From Flavobacterium sp. LC2016-23 (GTDB taxonomy: Bacteria > Bacteroidota > Bacteroidia > Flavobacteriales > Flavobacteriaceae): a stretch of 64,000 nt of DNA. The notes under the pieces were generated by a model that was not told where the DNA came from, did no database searches, and worked only from the letters and a program-made list of their open reading frames with translations. The DNA is taken from assembly GCF_009674775.1 (NCBI RefSeq), contig NZ_WKKE01000005.1:1-64000 (forward strand), given 5' to 3'. Within the stretch, counting starts at the first letter, position 1, and every line of letters starts with the position of its first letter. This document shows, one piece after another, positions 1 to 8,816 of this stretch. Position numbers and translations under genes: made by a program.

Positions 1-119
1 CCTCTTGAAGTTATTGGTCCACCAACAACTGATTCTAATTGTTGATTTGTTAATGGTTTGAAAACTTTAGTCGATTTAACCTGAGTTCCCTTTTTTGTAA
101 TGGTACTTTTTGTTTTCAT
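1..119 (-). CDS. Double-glycine leader peptide, bacteriocin-like precursor (3' part outside window)
   Basis: Reading leftward from an ATG at 119-117 gives 39 codons that stay open to the window edge. The N-terminus is lysine/threonine-rich and is followed by LTNQQLESVVGG and then PITSR. This is a classic double-glycine leader: a hydrophobic/acidic helix ending in GG, where a C39 peptidase cuts. Only about five residues of the mature part are visible, so product class and length are unknown. The gene lies 123 bases downstream of the HlyD-type adaptor gene and, beyond it, the C39-peptidase exporter gene, all on one strand, which is the partner pair expected for such a peptide. No TAnnTTTG box is visible in the 123-base gap, so it may be transcribed with the exporter. 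It could be a plain bacteriocin or the substrate of modifying enzymes beyond the edge. Confidence 0.72.
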   Translation of the reverse strand, partial: MKTKSTITKKGTQVKSTKVFKPLTNQQLESVVGGPITSR

Positions 120-242
120 ATTATATTACTTTGTTAGAATTAATACACGAAACTTATTTTATACGCTATGTTGAAAATATAAATATAAACAAATAAAGAT
201 CTAGTGCTGTAATTTTCTTATTGTATTTTATGGCTTTATCTG

Positions 243-1532
243 TTAAAATTTCAGGTTTCTTCTAAAACTATAAAAAATTCTTTGAGCAAAAGTCAGGTTC
301 TCAGTTATAATCTCAGCAGAAGCAAGCATTCCGTTTCTAAAGTTCAATTGCTGTCCATTTGTAGTTTTTCCATTATTTAACAAATTCACTGCTGCATAAA
401 AATAAGCATCATCACTAGAAGGAATTTTAGCTATGGATTGAACTTTACCTTCAACCATCCCATACTCTTCATAAGGATAGCCTTTAAATTTAATTAAAAC
501 GGTTTGTCCTATTTTAACTTTTCCAAAATTATCCTGCGGAATTTTAATTTCTCCTTTATATTTATTTTTCGGACTGGAAACATACATTATTTCTGTATTT
601 GCCTTGAAATTTGTTTTTTCCTGTATGAGATTAATAAAGTTTATTTCGCCATCATTTGGCGAATAAAAAACATAACGGTTGTTCCATTCTGCAATTACGC
701 TTCTTAGTGTATTAAGTGATTGTTTGAAAATTTCTTTTTGTTGTGTTGCTAATTTGGTTAGGTCTAAAATTTCTTTTTCTTTAGTTCTAATTAAAATGGT
801 ATTATTAATTAATTCTGTTTCTATCAAATTTATCGGCTCTTTTTTAGACAACAATTTACTTTCTTCTCTAAATAAATCAGCATCGGCAATTACACTGCTT
901 TTGTGCAAAGTTTTATTCATTTGATATTCTCTTTCCTGAAGTTTCAAATCCTGATAAAGAACTTGTTTCTGATTTTGTAGATTATGAGATAAAATATTTA
1001 ATTCTTTAATGTCAATTTTTAAAAGACCTTGAATTTGTTTATAATATTTGTCGCTAAATAATGATAAAGTCTGCACGTATGTCTCCTGAAAGTTTTGATA
1101 ACTAGTTTGTATTTCTCCCAAATTCTGATACTCTTTTAAATGAATCTGTTTTAAATCAACCAAATCATGATTTTTTATAAATTCTACCATTTCATTTAAT
1201 TCCTTATTAAGTAGAGAAACTTCTTCATATTTAGCTGTACTTTCAACATAACCCAAAACCTGATTTTTTACTACTTTCTGATTATCCTTAACAAAAATTC
1301 GCTCTATTCTTCCGTTTATTTTTATAATTACAGGTTTAGGAACGACAAGAGCATTAAGCCTACATTCAGCATTTACTACTGAAGGGTACTGCAAGAAGCA
1401 AGTCATTACAAATAAAGCCAGTAGAACAGCACAAATAATAAAACTTCCCCAGCGAACTAATCTATTTGGTATTTGTTCCAGATAATCTCTTACAACCTCA
1501 CTTTGAATATCTATTTTTCCAGTTTTTGACAT
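243..1532 (-). CDS. HlyD-family membrane fusion (periplasmic adaptor) protein
   Basis: A 429-residue protein with a short cytoplasmic N-terminus, one membrane segment around residues 28-50, a lipoyl-like half motif (INGRIERIFVKDNQKV), a long coiled-coil region around residues 100-290, and a C-terminal beta-barrel segment with GEIKIPQDNFGKVKIGQ. This is the layout of type I secretion and peptidase-containing exporter adaptors, which bridge the inner-membrane ABC exporter to an outer-membrane channel. It starts 13 bases after the exporter gene, so the two are almost certainly co-transcribed. The outer-membrane channel (TolC type) is not in the window. The reading frame appears intact. Confidence 0.88.
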   Translation of the reverse strand: MSKTGKIDIQSEVVRDYLEQIPNRLVRWGSFIICAVLLALFVMTCFLQYPSVVNAECRLNALVVPKPVIIKINGRIERIFVKDNQKVVKNQVLGYVESTAKYEEVSLLNKELNEMVEFIKNHDLVDLKQIHLKEYQNLGEIQTSYQNFQETYVQTLSLFSDKYYKQIQGLLKIDIKELNILSHNLQNQKQVLYQDLKLQEREYQMNKTLHKSSVIADADLFREESKLLSKKEPINLIETELINNTILIRTKEKEILDLTKLATQQKEIFKQSLNTLRSVIAEWNNRYVFYSPNDGEINFINLIQEKTNFKANTEIMYVSSPKNKYKGEIKIPQDNFGKVKIGQTVLIKFKGYPYEEYGMVEGKVQSIAKIPSSDDAYFYAAVNLLNNGKTTNGQQLNFRNGMLASAEIITENLTFAQRIFYSFRRNLKF

Positions 1533-1545
1533 ATTTCGATAATTT

Positions 1546-3768
1546 TTAATCTCCTAACTCTAATTGATTTTTTACTAATCCATAATAAAATCCTTTTTTG
1601 ACAACTAATTCATTGTGATTGCCGCTTTCTACTATTTCTCCTTTATTAAGTACTATAATCTGATCTGCCTTTTTCACAGTACTTAGACGATGCGCAATTA
1701 CCACTACGGTTTTATTCCCTTTTGAACCATTTTTAAAAAAATTATCAAGATTTCGCATAATTACAGTTTCATTGTTGGCATCTAACGATGAAGTAGCCTC
1801 ATCAAAAAAAATATACTCAGGATTTTTATATACTGCTCTTGCAATTAATATTCTTTGCTTCTGCCCGCCGCTAATTCCAATGCCGCTTGATCCAATTTTA
1901 GTTTTATAACCATTGGGTAAATCTTCTATAAACTCAGCTATATTAGCTATTTCTGAAGCAAGCATTAGTTTCTTTTTATCAATCATTCCATTAATATCTG
2001 ATTCACTTATATTTCTGGAAATAGAATCTGCAAAAATATATCCATCCTGCATTACTGCTCCACAATTTGCTCTCCAAAAATTAAATCCAAAACTCTTTAA
2101 ATTAGTATTTCCGACGTAAATAGAACCACTAGTTGGCTCATTAAACTTTAGCAAAAGCTTTAAAAGAGTTGTCTTGCCGCTTCCGCTAGATCCAACAATT
2201 GCAGTAACTTTACCCTCAGGCAAAATAATATTGATGTTTTTTAAAACCATTTCAGAAGCTGAACTTCCATAACGAAAATTCAAATTCTCAATTCTTATCG
2301 ATTTATCACCTGTAAACTCATTGATAAATTCCGTTTCTAAAGGCTCTTCATCAGCTTTATTATGTATTTCAGAAAGCCTTAGCAAACTTAATTTTGCATC
2401 TTGATAATTACGTATAAAACCTAAAAAATTATTTATAGGAACGTTCATTTGTCCAATTATATATTGTACCGATAACATGGTTCCTAATGTCATTTGCCCA
2501 TCGATGACAGCTTTTGCAGCAATAAAACTAATTATAATATTTTTTAACTGGTCAATAAATTTACCTCCTTCGTTTTGTGTTTGAGTCAGGACTAAATTTT
2601 TTATGTTTAATTTAAAAAGTCTTGTTTGCAATGCTTCCCAATCCCAGCGTCGTCTTTTTTCAGATCCATTAAGTTTAATTTCCTGCATACCGTCAATCAA
2701 TTGAATAGTTGTATTTTGATTACTGGCAGCCTGATCAAAATAACGGAAATCCATTTCTGCTCTTCGTTTCATAAATAACAATATCCATACTATATAAAAA
2801 GCAGATCCAATAATAAAAACTATAAATAGGAATAAATTAAAATATGCCAGTATAAAACTAAATACTACGAGAGTTAAAGTTGAAAATAAAACATCGAGAG
2901 TAGTTGTAGACAAAAAGGTTTGAATTCTATTGTTATCGTTTATTCTTTGAAGAATATCACCAGTGGCCCGACTATCAAAGTATATAATTGGAAGCTTCAT
3001 TAATTTGATAATAAAATCAGATAACATTCGCAAATTCATGCGACTCGTTACATGCAAAACAATCCAATTTCGAGTAATATTAAGCGCAGACTGCGATATA
3101 AATAAAACTATTTGAGCAATTAATATTAAATAAATAAAATTAATATTACGGGTATTAATTCCAGTATCAACTATTTGTTGCGTCAAAAAAGGGAATATTA
3201 ATTGTAAAAATGTACCGAACAATAGTCCTAATAAAACTTGGGCAATATATTTTTGATGGGGTTTAAAATACTTATTTAAAAAAGAAAGAAGATTCGTTTT
3301 TGTTGTGCTATTATTGTCACTTTCATAAAAAAGAGGAGTTGGCTCTAAAGTCAATAATAATCCTTCCGAATCTTCATTTATATTTTTAGAAGAAAGCCAT
3401 CCTTTTAAAAAGTCCTTTTTAGAATAGGTTATCAAATCAAAGTTTGCAGGATCGCCAACGATTACTTTGTTGTTACTAATTTTATAAACTACAGCATAAT
3501 GTCTTTGACGCCAATGTACAATGCATGGCAAGGATAATTCTTCTGCAAGATCATTAAATGTAACACTCAATCCCATAGTTGCAAGACCTAATTTTTCTGC
3601 TGCATCTACTAAACCTGCAAAAGTAGTGCCTTGTCCATTTATAAAAGAAATCTCTCTTAGATAAGCCAGATCTACATTTTTACCATGAAACTTACAAACC
3701 ATTTTCAAAGAAGTTGGACCACAATCCATAAAATCATATTGATGAAAATGCGGGAATTTTTTTTTCAT
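1546..3768 (-). CDS. Peptidase-containing ABC exporter (C39 peptidase, membrane domain, ATPase)
   Basis: A 740-residue three-part exporter. Residues 1-125 are a C39 cysteine peptidase with Gln10, Cys16 in DCGP, His90 in HYAVVY and Asp106 in GDPA, so the catalytic set is complete. Residues about 165-450 are the membrane domain. The ATPase domain has Walker A GSSGSGKTT near residue 525, signature SGGQKQR near 634, Walker B FFDEATSSLD near 654 and the H-loop AHRLS. Members cut leader peptides after a GG pair and export the mature peptide. The downstream adaptor and the GG-leader peptide at the window edge fit that role. TAnnTTTG-type boxes lie just upstream (3795-3802, with others at 3865-3872 and 3874-3881). 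Confidence 0.93.
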   Translation of the reverse strand: MKKKFPHFHQYDFMDCGPTSLKMVCKFHGKNVDLAYLREISFINGQGTTFAGLVDAAEKLGLATMGLSVTFNDLAEELSLPCIVHWRQRHYAVVYKISNNKVIVGDPANFDLITYSKKDFLKGWLSSKNINEDSEGLLLTLEPTPLFYESDNNSTTKTNLLSFLNKYFKPHQKYIAQVLLGLLFGTFLQLIFPFLTQQIVDTGINTRNINFIYLILIAQIVLFISQSALNITRNWIVLHVTSRMNLRMLSDFIIKLMKLPIIYFDSRATGDILQRINDNNRIQTFLSTTTLDVLFSTLTLVVFSFILAYFNLFLFIVFIIGSAFYIVWILLFMKRRAEMDFRYFDQAASNQNTTIQLIDGMQEIKLNGSEKRRRWDWEALQTRLFKLNIKNLVLTQTQNEGGKFIDQLKNIIISFIAAKAVIDGQMTLGTMLSVQYIIGQMNVPINNFLGFIRNYQDAKLSLLRLSEIHNKADEEPLETEFINEFTGDKSIRIENLNFRYGSSASEMVLKNINIILPEGKVTAIVGSSGSGKTTLLKLLLKFNEPTSGSIYVGNTNLKSFGFNFWRANCGAVMQDGYIFADSISRNISESDINGMIDKKKLMLASEIANIAEFIEDLPNGYKTKIGSSGIGISGGQKQRILIARAVYKNPEYIFFDEATSSLDANNETVIMRNLDNFFKNGSKGNKTVVVIAHRLSTVKKADQIIVLNKGEIVESGNHNELVVKKGFYYGLVKNQLELGD

Positions 3769-3794
3769 ATTTATTTTTAATATTTTCTAATAAA

Positions 3795-3802
3795 CAAACA
3801 TA
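3795..3802 (-). promoter_or_regulatory. Candidate -7 box for the peptide-export operon
   Basis: On the minus strand this reads TATGTTTG, matching the Bacteroidota -7 consensus TAnnTTTG, 26 bases before the exporter ATG. Two further matches (3865-3872 and 3874-3881) lie about 100 bases upstream and are alternatives. No well-spaced TTTG -33 element was identified. Confidence 0.4.
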
Positions 3803-3908
3803 AATTCTCATTCCCTATTACATATTATAAAGCAGTAAAAAAATAAATGTTAGATATTTAAAATCAAATATAACAAAGATATCCTTAATAAATTTTGGCG
3901 TTATCTAA

Positions 3909-3936
3909 AAATCCCATTCAAAACAGAATGGGATTT
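3909..3936 (-). terminator. Hairpin terminator after the DUF4173-like membrane gene
   Basis: Perfect 11-bp arms AAATCCCATTC and GAATGGGATTT with a six-base loop, seven bases beyond the stop codon at 3943. The U-run on the minus strand is short. Confidence 0.7.
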
Positions 3937-3942
3937 CTAAAA

Positions 3943-5331
3943 TTATTTTTTCGAACTTATAAATTCGTAGTACAGGGCTTTCGATAAAAAAGTTTTTTCC
4001 TGATAACTCTGAATTTCTTCTTCTCGTGCATCATCCACAAATAATACATCCAGATTGTGGCTTGAAAAATAGGCTCTTCGGGCTTCATCATTAAAGTTCA
4101 AACTACTCAAAAACCTGGGCTCGACTCCTTTGTTTACCGAAATATTATACGTTGTAATCAGATTTCCCCAATTGACAAAACTGCACAAAAGAACGGTTCC
4201 GTAAAAATACCAGACCATCTGATTGAAAAGATAGGCATTGGTTTTCTGGTTTTTGATTTTTAAAAAAGCATATACTAATCCGATAATCGCCAGAATCAGG
4301 AAAGCATACACCCCCAGTCTTTTATAAGTCAGTCCGAAAAACGAAACATATTCTGAGTTTTTAATGATTGTACTTGCGATCAGAATTCCGTTTAATACCA
4401 GCCAGAGTTTTGCAAGTCGTTTCAGGTTCACTGCTTTTTCATCGAAATTAAATCCTCCTTTAAAGTAGAATAAGATCACACCAACCGCCATCACGATAGA
4501 GAAAATAACGGCATTTACTCTTTCATGCGTTGCGGCACTTAGTTCAGCCGTTTTAATTACTTCAAAAAACTGTTCGTAATTGTAGGTCGCAATAAAAATT
4601 AAAAGCATCATATTTAAAAGTAGCAACGTGATTTCACCGCTTTTTCTTTCGAAATCCAAATCAAGAAAGGAAAAGGTATTTTGATTCCTGATCTGATCTG
4701 CATTACTGAACTCATTGTCGAGCATTGGATTTTTATCATAACATACTTCCGGAACCCAGTAATTCCAGAAAGAAAAGGAAATATAAAATCCCAGAATACT
4801 AATCACAATGATTTGCACGATATCAATATCTAAAGTGTAATCGGTAAAAAGGGAAGAGAAATGATCGCTTCCAAAAGAATACACTACAAAAAACAGCATT
4901 AAGAAGACTGCCGGAATCATAACATACGCTACGAGTTTCTTCGCAATATTATTATTGATTTTCCTTTGCGGAAGCCATTGGCTAAACATGAAAATACGCC
5001 CTAATGAAGCAAATGCATTTAAAAACACCAACGGAAAAACCTGAATCATCTTTAGCTTTTTTTCCTGCGTTTTAAACTGCAGAAAAAGCACGGACATAGT
5101 CAGGGCTAAAAAAGAAACAAAATCGCCATACCAGGCAAAAGCAAGACAGGAAAGCACCGATGTAATTACCAAAACCAAATAGGAACGGTCTGTAAACCGA
5201 TCCTGAAAGTAATAACAAATTAAACCTGTTAACACCAGACCAAAAATAGCGAGATTAACCCCTACTGACTCGTTGTAAAAAAGCAGTATAAAAAGAATAC
5301 TGCAGACTAAGATAAAATGGATTTTTTTCAT
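3943..5331 (-). CDS. Multi-pass membrane protein, DUF4153/DUF4173-like
   Basis: A 462-residue protein made almost entirely of hydrophobic segments (roughly ten to twelve), with a soluble loop around residues 200-225 and a C-terminal hydrophilic tail. The pattern, including the NYEQFFEVIKTAELSAATHERV stretch, resembles DUF4153/DUF4173 membrane proteins of Bacteroidota, whose function is unknown. It is the last gene of a leftward set with a winged-helix regulator and another membrane protein. An inverted repeat upstream (5349-5367) matches one before the first gene of the set, so it may have its own regulated start. Family placement is from recognition only. Confidence 0.7.
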   Translation of the reverse strand: MKKIHFILVCSILFILLFYNESVGVNLAIFGLVLTGLICYYFQDRFTDRSYLVLVITSVLSCLAFAWYGDFVSFLALTMSVLFLQFKTQEKKLKMIQVFPLVFLNAFASLGRIFMFSQWLPQRKINNNIAKKLVAYVMIPAVFLMLFFVVYSFGSDHFSSLFTDYTLDIDIVQIIVISILGFYISFSFWNYWVPEVCYDKNPMLDNEFSNADQIRNQNTFSFLDLDFERKSGEITLLLLNMMLLIFIATYNYEQFFEVIKTAELSAATHERVNAVIFSIVMAVGVILFYFKGGFNFDEKAVNLKRLAKLWLVLNGILIASTIIKNSEYVSFFGLTYKRLGVYAFLILAIIGLVYAFLKIKNQKTNAYLFNQMVWYFYGTVLLCSFVNWGNLITTYNISVNKGVEPRFLSSLNFNDEARRAYFSSHNLDVLFVDDAREEEIQSYQEKTFLSKALYYEFISSKK

Positions 5332-5348
5332 GATATAAAATTTAAAAG

Positions 5349-5367
5349 TACTTTGTGTTTCAAAGTA
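5349..5367 (-). promoter_or_regulatory. Inverted repeat, candidate operator (copy 1)
   Basis: Perfect 7-bp arms TACTTTG and CAAAGTA around a five-base spacer, 18 bases upstream of the membrane-protein start. The right arm reads TACTTTG on the minus strand and sits in a near-match to the TAnnTTTG -7 box. A second copy with the same arm core and spacing lies at 6308-6326. Confidence 0.5.
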
Positions 5368-5389
5368 ATTAGATAAAAAAATAGTGTTA

Positions 5390-5680
5390 TTAGAATTTCA
5401 TTAATTTTTCAAGACTATTCAAATGCTCCTTAAAGGCAGCGCGGCCAAGATCTGTAACCTTGTAGGATGTTTTGGGTTTTTTACCCACAAATTCTTTTTT
5501 AACTTCAATGTATTGCGCTTTCTCAAGTGCCGAGGAATGACTTGCTAAATTACCATCGGTGATGTTCAAAAGCGTTTTCATTTCGGTGAAGTCAATCCAC
5601 TCGTTCACGATCAGAATAGACATGATACCTAATCTGACGCGGCTTTCGAAATCTTTATTTAATTTATCAATGATTCCCAT
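5390..5680 (-). CDS. Winged-helix transcriptional regulator (HTH_34 / MarR-ArsR-like)
   Basis: A 96-residue protein consisting of one winged-helix domain: helix RLGIMSILIVNEWIDF, recognition region LLNITDGNLASHSSALEKA, and a wing with EFVGKKPKTSYKVT followed by the TDLGRAAFKEHL helix. This is the small stand-alone regulator family (PF13601 type) common in Bacteroidota. No ligand domain or cysteine metal site is visible. It starts four bases after the preceding membrane-protein gene and precedes another, so all three are probably co-regulated. Matching inverted repeats at 5349-5367 and 6308-6326 are candidate binding sites, which would make it autoregulatory; that is inference. Confidence 0.85.
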   Translation of the reverse strand: MGIIDKLNKDFESRVRLGIMSILIVNEWIDFTEMKTLLNITDGNLASHSSALEKAQYIEVKKEFVGKKPKTSYKVTDLGRAAFKEHLNSLEKLMKF

Positions 5681-5684
5681 TGGT

Positions 5685-6299
5685 TTACCTGTATTTTTTG
5701 AACATGATTAATCCATACAAAATATGTAAAACACCAAATCCTAAAATCCAGAAAATCAAACCATATCCCAGAAAAAATAAAGAGATGAACCCTAAAATCA
5801 ATTCACAAAAACCCAAATACTTTACATCCGAAAAGGTATACTTCTCTGCATTTACCAAAGCCAGACCGTAGAAGATTAACGTAGCCGGAGCTACTAAAAC
5901 GTAGATTCCGTGATAAATCAGTGCCAGACAAAAAATACCTCCTGCGAGTAACGGAACAGCCAGATTGAACAACATGTTTTTTGTTGCTGTTGTCCAGACC
6001 GGTAAATTGTATTTTTTACTTTTGCGAAGTGTAAAGAATATACCAAAGGTAAAGGCACATACTAAAATAACGATTCCAATATAGATTAATTCTGATACCA
6101 GATTAACCGAATATAATTTATGCTCGCCGTCAAAATATTCTACTCCATTGACTTTAAACAACTGGTAAACATATAATCCTCCAATTAAAGCTGAAAGTCC
6201 GGCAAAGACTCCTGAAAGTCCGCTTAAGGATATAAATCTGGAAGAGCGCTCCATCATGGAACGAATATGTGATAAATCTTCTTGGTGCTTCTGATTCAT
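5685..6299 (-). CDS. Small multi-pass membrane protein, function unknown
   Basis: A 204-residue protein with a hydrophilic N-terminus (SHIRSMMERSSRFISL) followed by about five membrane segments. Proteins with this N-terminus are recurrent neighbours of small winged-helix regulators in flavobacteria, but no function is recognised. It is the first gene of a leftward operon; its stop codon is four bases from the regulator's ATG. The candidate -7 box and operator lie 20-30 bases before its start. Confidence 0.75.
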   Translation of the reverse strand: MNQKHQEDLSHIRSMMERSSRFISLSGLSGVFAGLSALIGGLYVYQLFKVNGVEYFDGEHKLYSVNLVSELIYIGIVILVCAFTFGIFFTLRKSKKYNLPVWTTATKNMLFNLAVPLLAGGIFCLALIYHGIYVLVAPATLIFYGLALVNAEKYTFSDVKYLGFCELILGFISLFFLGYGLIFWILGFGVLHILYGLIMFKKYR

Positions 6300-6307
6300 G
6301 ATTAAAG

Positions 6308-6326
6308 TACTTTGTACTGCAAAGTT
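6308..6326 (-). promoter_or_regulatory. Inverted repeat, candidate operator (copy 2), overlapping a -7 box
   Basis: Arms TACTTTG (6308-6314) and CAAAGTT (6320-6326) around a five-base spacer, six of seven pairs matching. The right arm is part of TAACTTTG on the minus strand (6320-6327), a match to the TAnnTTTG -7 box. A bound regulator would therefore block the promoter of the operon starting at 6299. Same layout as 5349-5367. Confidence 0.52.
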
Positions 6327-6430
6327 ATATTTTATTTTGAATTGACAAACAAAAATGTGTTTTTATTTACCATCTGGAAAATTAACCGCTGAAAATTGTA
6401 AGCTTTCTTAAAAGGGAGTCATCCGGAACC

Positions 6431-6547
6431 TGCAGTTGCGTGAGGGATAGGAGCCGTCCGCCGCGGCGGAGCGGATAGCGCGACCGTATTGGGGAAAGGC
6501 GCGTATATGCGGTACGAAGGGAGCGCCTTTCTCCAATACGGTCACGC
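6431..6547. repeat. GC-rich palindromic intergenic element
   Basis: A GC-rich island in AT-rich surroundings. It contains a perfect 14-base palindrome TCCGCCGCGGCGGA (6457-6470) and a long inverted repeat with 21-base arms, 6482-6502 and 6523-6543, differing at one position and separated by 20 bases. The words GCGTGAGGGATAG and GCGGATAGC recur in flavobacterial intergenic repeats as far as I recall. It lies between the leftward corA gene and the start of the leftward operon at 6299, outside any credible gene. Confidence 0.7.
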
Positions 6548-6561
6548 CCAAATATAAACAC

Positions 6562-6588
6562 AAAAGCCCATTCTGTTGAACGGGCTTT
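6562..6588 (-). terminator. Hairpin terminator after corA
   Basis: AAAGCCC and GGGCTTT close a hairpin whose interior also pairs apart from one mismatch. On the minus strand it ends in TTTTGTGTTT. It lies 24 bases after the corA stop. Confidence 0.8.
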
Positions 6589-6612
6589 GTTGTGAAATTG
6601 CGAAAATATTGA

Positions 6613-7563
6613 TCAGAACCATCTTCTGCGTTTGAATAAAAGCACACCAAAAACAGATAAGATAATCGAAACAAAAAGAAGAATCCAGATTCCGTATTTG
6701 CTTTCTTCCAGACCATTCGGCACATTCATCCCGTACAAACTGGCAATCAGCGTAGGAATCATTAAGATAATAGAAATAGAAGTCATCTGTTTCATTATAT
6801 TATTCATGTTATTCGAAATCACCGAGGCGTAGGCATCCATCATTCCGGTCAGAATGTTACTGTAAATATTGGCGGTGTCCTGTGCCTGACTTAGCTCAAT
6901 TTCTACATCTTCGAGTAAATCTAAATCGTAGTCTGCTTTATGCGCTTTCAGGTTTTTGATGCGTTGAAATAAAACGTCGTTTGCTTTTAAGGAAGTTATG
7001 AAAAAGACCAGACATTTTTCGATTTGAAGCAGGGCCTGCAATTCTTCATTTTTAATCGATTTTTCTAAATTATCTTCTGCCAGTTTTATTTTCTGATTGA
7101 CTTGTTTCAGATATTTAAGGTACCAGACGCTTGACGAAAGTAATAATCGCAAAACAAGGTCGGGATTATCTTTAACTTCAATGTTTTTGCGCTGTGAATA
7201 CAAAACGAAATCTGAAATAATTTCTGTTTTATAAAACGTAATGGTTACACAGATATCGTCTTTAAAAATTATACCCAGCGGAATGGTTTGAAAAGGCAGT
7301 TTAATGTCGTCACTTTTTATAGGAACGCGCATGATGATAAGTGTCCAGCCGTCTTCGATTTCGATACGGGGTCTTTCGTCAATGTCTTCGATATCATTGT
7401 AAAAGGCTTCGGGAATCTGAAGCTCTTCTAATACGTATTTTTTTTCTGTTTCTGATGGATTCTCAATGTTAATCCAGCAGTTTGGAGTCCATTTTGGGAT
7501 TTCTACTAATCCGTTGTTGTTTGTGTAAAAGGCTTTCATTTCAAAAATACAGGGTGTTATCAC
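6613..7563 (-). CDS. corA: CorA-family divalent metal ion transporter
   Basis: A 316-residue protein with the family layout: a soluble N-terminal domain of about 250 residues, a long helical region, then two C-terminal membrane helices. The signature loop is present as YGMNVPNG after the first helix, and the protein ends in a basic tail FKRRRWF. CorA proteins form pentameric Mg2+ (also Co2+/Ni2+) channels in the inner membrane. Single gene with a candidate -7 box at 7649-7656 and a terminator at 6562-6588. Metal specificity cannot be read from sequence. Confidence 0.9.
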   Translation of the reverse strand: MITPCIFEMKAFYTNNNGLVEIPKWTPNCWINIENPSETEKKYVLEELQIPEAFYNDIEDIDERPRIEIEDGWTLIIMRVPIKSDDIKLPFQTIPLGIIFKDDICVTITFYKTEIISDFVLYSQRKNIEVKDNPDLVLRLLLSSSVWYLKYLKQVNQKIKLAEDNLEKSIKNEELQALLQIEKCLVFFITSLKANDVLFQRIKNLKAHKADYDLDLLEDVEIELSQAQDTANIYSNILTGMMDAYASVISNNMNNIMKQMTSISIILMIPTLIASLYGMNVPNGLEESKYGIWILLFVSIILSVFGVLLFKRRRWF

Positions 7564-7931
7564 AGCATTTTGAAATTTTCAAAAGCTGCTTTAATTTAAT
7601 ACTAACGAATCATAATCGTCCATTTGGAGAAGTGTTTTTTAAGTGGTGCAAAAGTATCTTTTATTTTTCAGACCCAAAACTTTAAAGTATTAATTATATA
7701 TTAAAATGGAACTTTGGATTATTATTTAAACTCCAAATTCCAAATTCCAATTTTCCCACCGTAGCTCATGCCTTCTTTATTCTTTACAGGTTAAGTTGAG
7801 AGATTCTGGTTTCTATTTTGTATCCTTACAGAACTTAAATTCTACGTTTCTATGCTTAGAAATTGTAGTTATATAAAGCAAAAAAAAAGCCTGTTCAATA
7901 GAACAGGCTTTACTATACATTTTAGAGAAAT
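7564..7931. other. Intergenic stretch between folD and corA
   Basis: No credible gene. It holds the corA -7 candidate TACTTTTG (minus, 7649-7656), about 85 bases before the corA start, a run of TCCAAATTCCAAATTCC words near 7730-7755 that recurs near 40022-40051, and the folD terminator at 7885-7911. Confidence 0.6.
7885..7911 (-). terminator. Rho-independent terminator after folD
   Basis: Perfect 10-bp stem AAGCCTGTTC / GAACAGGCTT with a four-base loop, followed on the minus strand by a run of eight T. It lies 21 bases after the folD stop. Confidence 0.92.
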
Positions 7932-8816
7932 TTATTTTCTCGCGCTTCTCATTTTGCGTGCTAAAAGCGTATTTTTCAACAACATTGCAATAGTCATTGG
8001 TCCTACTCCACCCGGAACAGGTGTAATAAAAGAGGCCTTTTTGCTTACTTCGCCAAAATCAACATCCCCTTTTATGACATAACCTTTTGAATTTGATGCA
8101 TCCTCTACACGTGTAATTCCAACATCAATGATTACCACTCCGTCTTTTACCATATCACCTTTTAAGAATTCAGGAACTCCTAAAGCGGTAATGATAATAT
8201 CGGCATTTTTAGTGAATTCTGCTAAGTTTTTAGTTCTGCTGTGTGTTAGTGTAACGGTTGAATCACCAGGATTACCTTTACGGCTCATTAAGATGCTCAT
8301 CGGGCGTCCCACGATATGACTTCTTCCAATCACTACTGTATGTTTCCCGGCAGTTTCTACTTTATAACGCTCTAACAATTCCATGATTCCAAATGGTGTT
8401 GCCGGAATAAAACTTTCCATTTCAAGCGCCATTCTTCCAAAGTTGGTCGGGTGAAATCCGTCTACATCCTTGTCTGGATCGATCGCTAATAATATTTTTT
8501 GTTCGTCGATATGTTTTGGCAATGGTAACTGAACGATATATCCATCAAGGTTATCATCTTCGTTTAGTGCTGCAATTTTAGCTAATAAATCGGCTTCGGT
8601 AATGTCTTCAGGTAAAGCTACTAAAGTGGAATCGAAGCCAATTTGCTGGCAGGATTTCACTTTACTTCCTACGTAAGTTAAACTTGCTCCGTTGTTCCCT
8701 ACGATTACTGCTGCCAAATGAGGTACTTTTCCTCCGGCATCTTTAATCGATTGAACTTCGGCTGCAATTTCGTTTTTGATGTCTTCAGCTGTTTTTTTAC
8801 CGTCTAGTAGTTGCAT
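7932..8816 (-). CDS. folD: Bifunctional methylene-THF dehydrogenase / methenyl-THF cyclohydrolase FolD
   Basis: A 294-residue cytoplasmic enzyme that interconverts 5,10-methylene-THF and 10-formyl-THF in one-carbon metabolism. The substrate-binding region with the catalytic tyrosine and lysine is visible as YVGSKVKSC. The NADP-binding signature [17 protein letters not shown] and the C-terminal [13 protein letters not shown] are intact. Length is normal for the family. It follows ffh at a distance of 130 bases on the same strand; no clear -7 box was found in the gap, so it may be read from the ffh promoter. Confidence 0.97.
   Translation of the reverse strand: MQLLDGKKTAEDIKNEIAAEVQSIKDAGGKVPHLAAVIVGNNGASLTYVGSKVKSCQQIGFDSTLVALPEDITEADLLAKIAALNEDDNLDGYIVQLPLPKHIDEQKILLAIDPDKDVDGFHPTNFGRMALEMESFIPATPFGIMELLERYKVETAGKHTVVIGRSHIVGRPMSILMSRKGNPGDSTVTLTHSRTKNLAEFTKNADIIITALGVPEFLKGDMVKDGVVIIDVGITRVEDASNSKGYVIKGDVDFGEVSKKASFITPVPGGVGPMTIAMLLKNTLLARKMRSARK

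Noticed and set aside
243..3768. Haemolysin-type (RTX) type I secretion system
   Set aside because: The exporter carries a complete C39 peptidase and the neighbour is a GG-leader peptide; no RTX repeats are visible.
6408..6725. 105-codon minus-strand frame across the GC-rich element
   Set aside because: It overlaps the end of corA in another frame, spans the palindromic repeat and terminator, and has no recognisable protein character.
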